DNA from: Diplonema papillatum
Lineage: Eukaryota > Euglenozoa > Diplonemea > Diplonemida > Diplonemidae
Direction: 5' to 3'
Assembly: GCA_030068145.1 (NCBI GenBank)
Contig: JAPJBO010000469.1
Location: forward strand, 110,886 to 174,885
Length of the DNA: 64,000 nucleotides
Both the position numbers and the translations under genes were made by a program. The notes below the pieces were generated by a model that saw only the letters and a program-made list of their open reading frames with translations, was not told the origin of the DNA and did no database searches. The number at the start of each line of letters is the position of its first letter. Position 1 is the stretch's first letter. This document shows, piece after piece, positions 63,781-64,000 of this stretch.

Positions 63781-64000
63781 GGTTCCTTACCTCGAAAGTT
63801 TTGTATTTGCGCTCCTGATAGCGCTGTTTTCTTTTTGCGAGACCCGGAGGCAGCGGGATCTCAGCTCATTGAGTTTCACGTCCAGGGATTTTTATTCCAC
63901 ATTCTCGCTTTCATTTCACCAACCCTGCGACCTTTATTATTTCACCGTTTCTGCCAGCGCGACCTTTTCCGAGTTTGAATAGAGTATCTATTTGGTATCG
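63781..64000. other. 3' region of element 3 and start of the next repeat copy
   Basis: 63895-63925 has CCACATTCTCGCTTTCATTT, as in the 5' regions at 58159 and 61646. CGCGACCTTTTCCGAG then leads directly into GTTTGAATAGAGTATC at 63973, without the GA tract. The next element is cut off by the window edge. Confidence 0.8.

Overview
The window is nuclear DNA of a unicellular eukaryote with GC-rich coding sequence, spliceosomal GT-AG introns and a very repeat-rich genome. Evidence: phase-consistent exons on one strand, a homologue of the eukaryote-only E2F-associated phosphoprotein (EAPP), a fragment of cytosolic-type 28S rRNA, tyrosine-recombinase (YR) retrotransposons, LINE relics, foldback elements and many MITE-like repeats. 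A protist or alga with large repetitive introns fits best; I cannot place it in a phylum from sequence alone.

Layout. 1-945 is a 345-bp tandem repeat. 1.2-3.8 kb holds one intact EAPP-like gene (minus strand) surrounded by broken copies of its own two ends. 5,990-48,956 is, by my reading, ONE minus-strand gene of nine exons (about 1,992 codons, about 43 kb). The nine open segments join through consensus splice sites and every one of the eight intron phases matches (2-2, 0-0, 2-2, 1-1, 2-2, 0-0, 0-0, 0-0). The protein is rich in Ala/Leu helices with a HEAT/ARM-like look; I do not recognise the family. Its introns contain almost everything else: a degenerate DNA transposon with an 18-bp minisatellite (intron 8); a YR retroelement with gag, YR and RT/RNase H plus a LINE relic (intron 7); arrays of truncated exon copies (introns 3-6); a hAT-type MITE (intron 2); and a frameshifted solo recombinase, a complete two-ORF DNA transposon, foldback elements and a 43-bp higher-order repeat (intron 1). 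49.1-53.6 kb is a field of duplicated fragments of exon 1 and its upstream flank, with a second hAT-type MITE. 54.2 kb carries an LSU rRNA fragment. 54.9-57 kb is dispersed repeats. 58.0-64 kb holds two related but differently damaged YR retroelements in tandem.

The main biological observations are as follows. (1) A giant gene is hidden among repeats and recovered by phase matching. (2) Most partial exon copies contain either the 5' part of an exon (lying upstream of the intact exon) or its 3' part (lying downstream), so each carries only one splice site. (3) Dispersed repeats sit at intron ends, like introners, and a 14-bp direct repeat spans both splice sites of intron 1. (4) Two distantly related YR retroelements share the order gag-YR-RT/RH, with gag and YR in one frame separated by a single UGA and RT in the -1 frame. 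(5) A two-ORF DNA transposon family, present as one complete and one decayed copy, has termini in which a 28-bp block lies in direct rather than inverted orientation. (6) The last retroelement contains an internal inversion of about 270 bp across its RNase H region.
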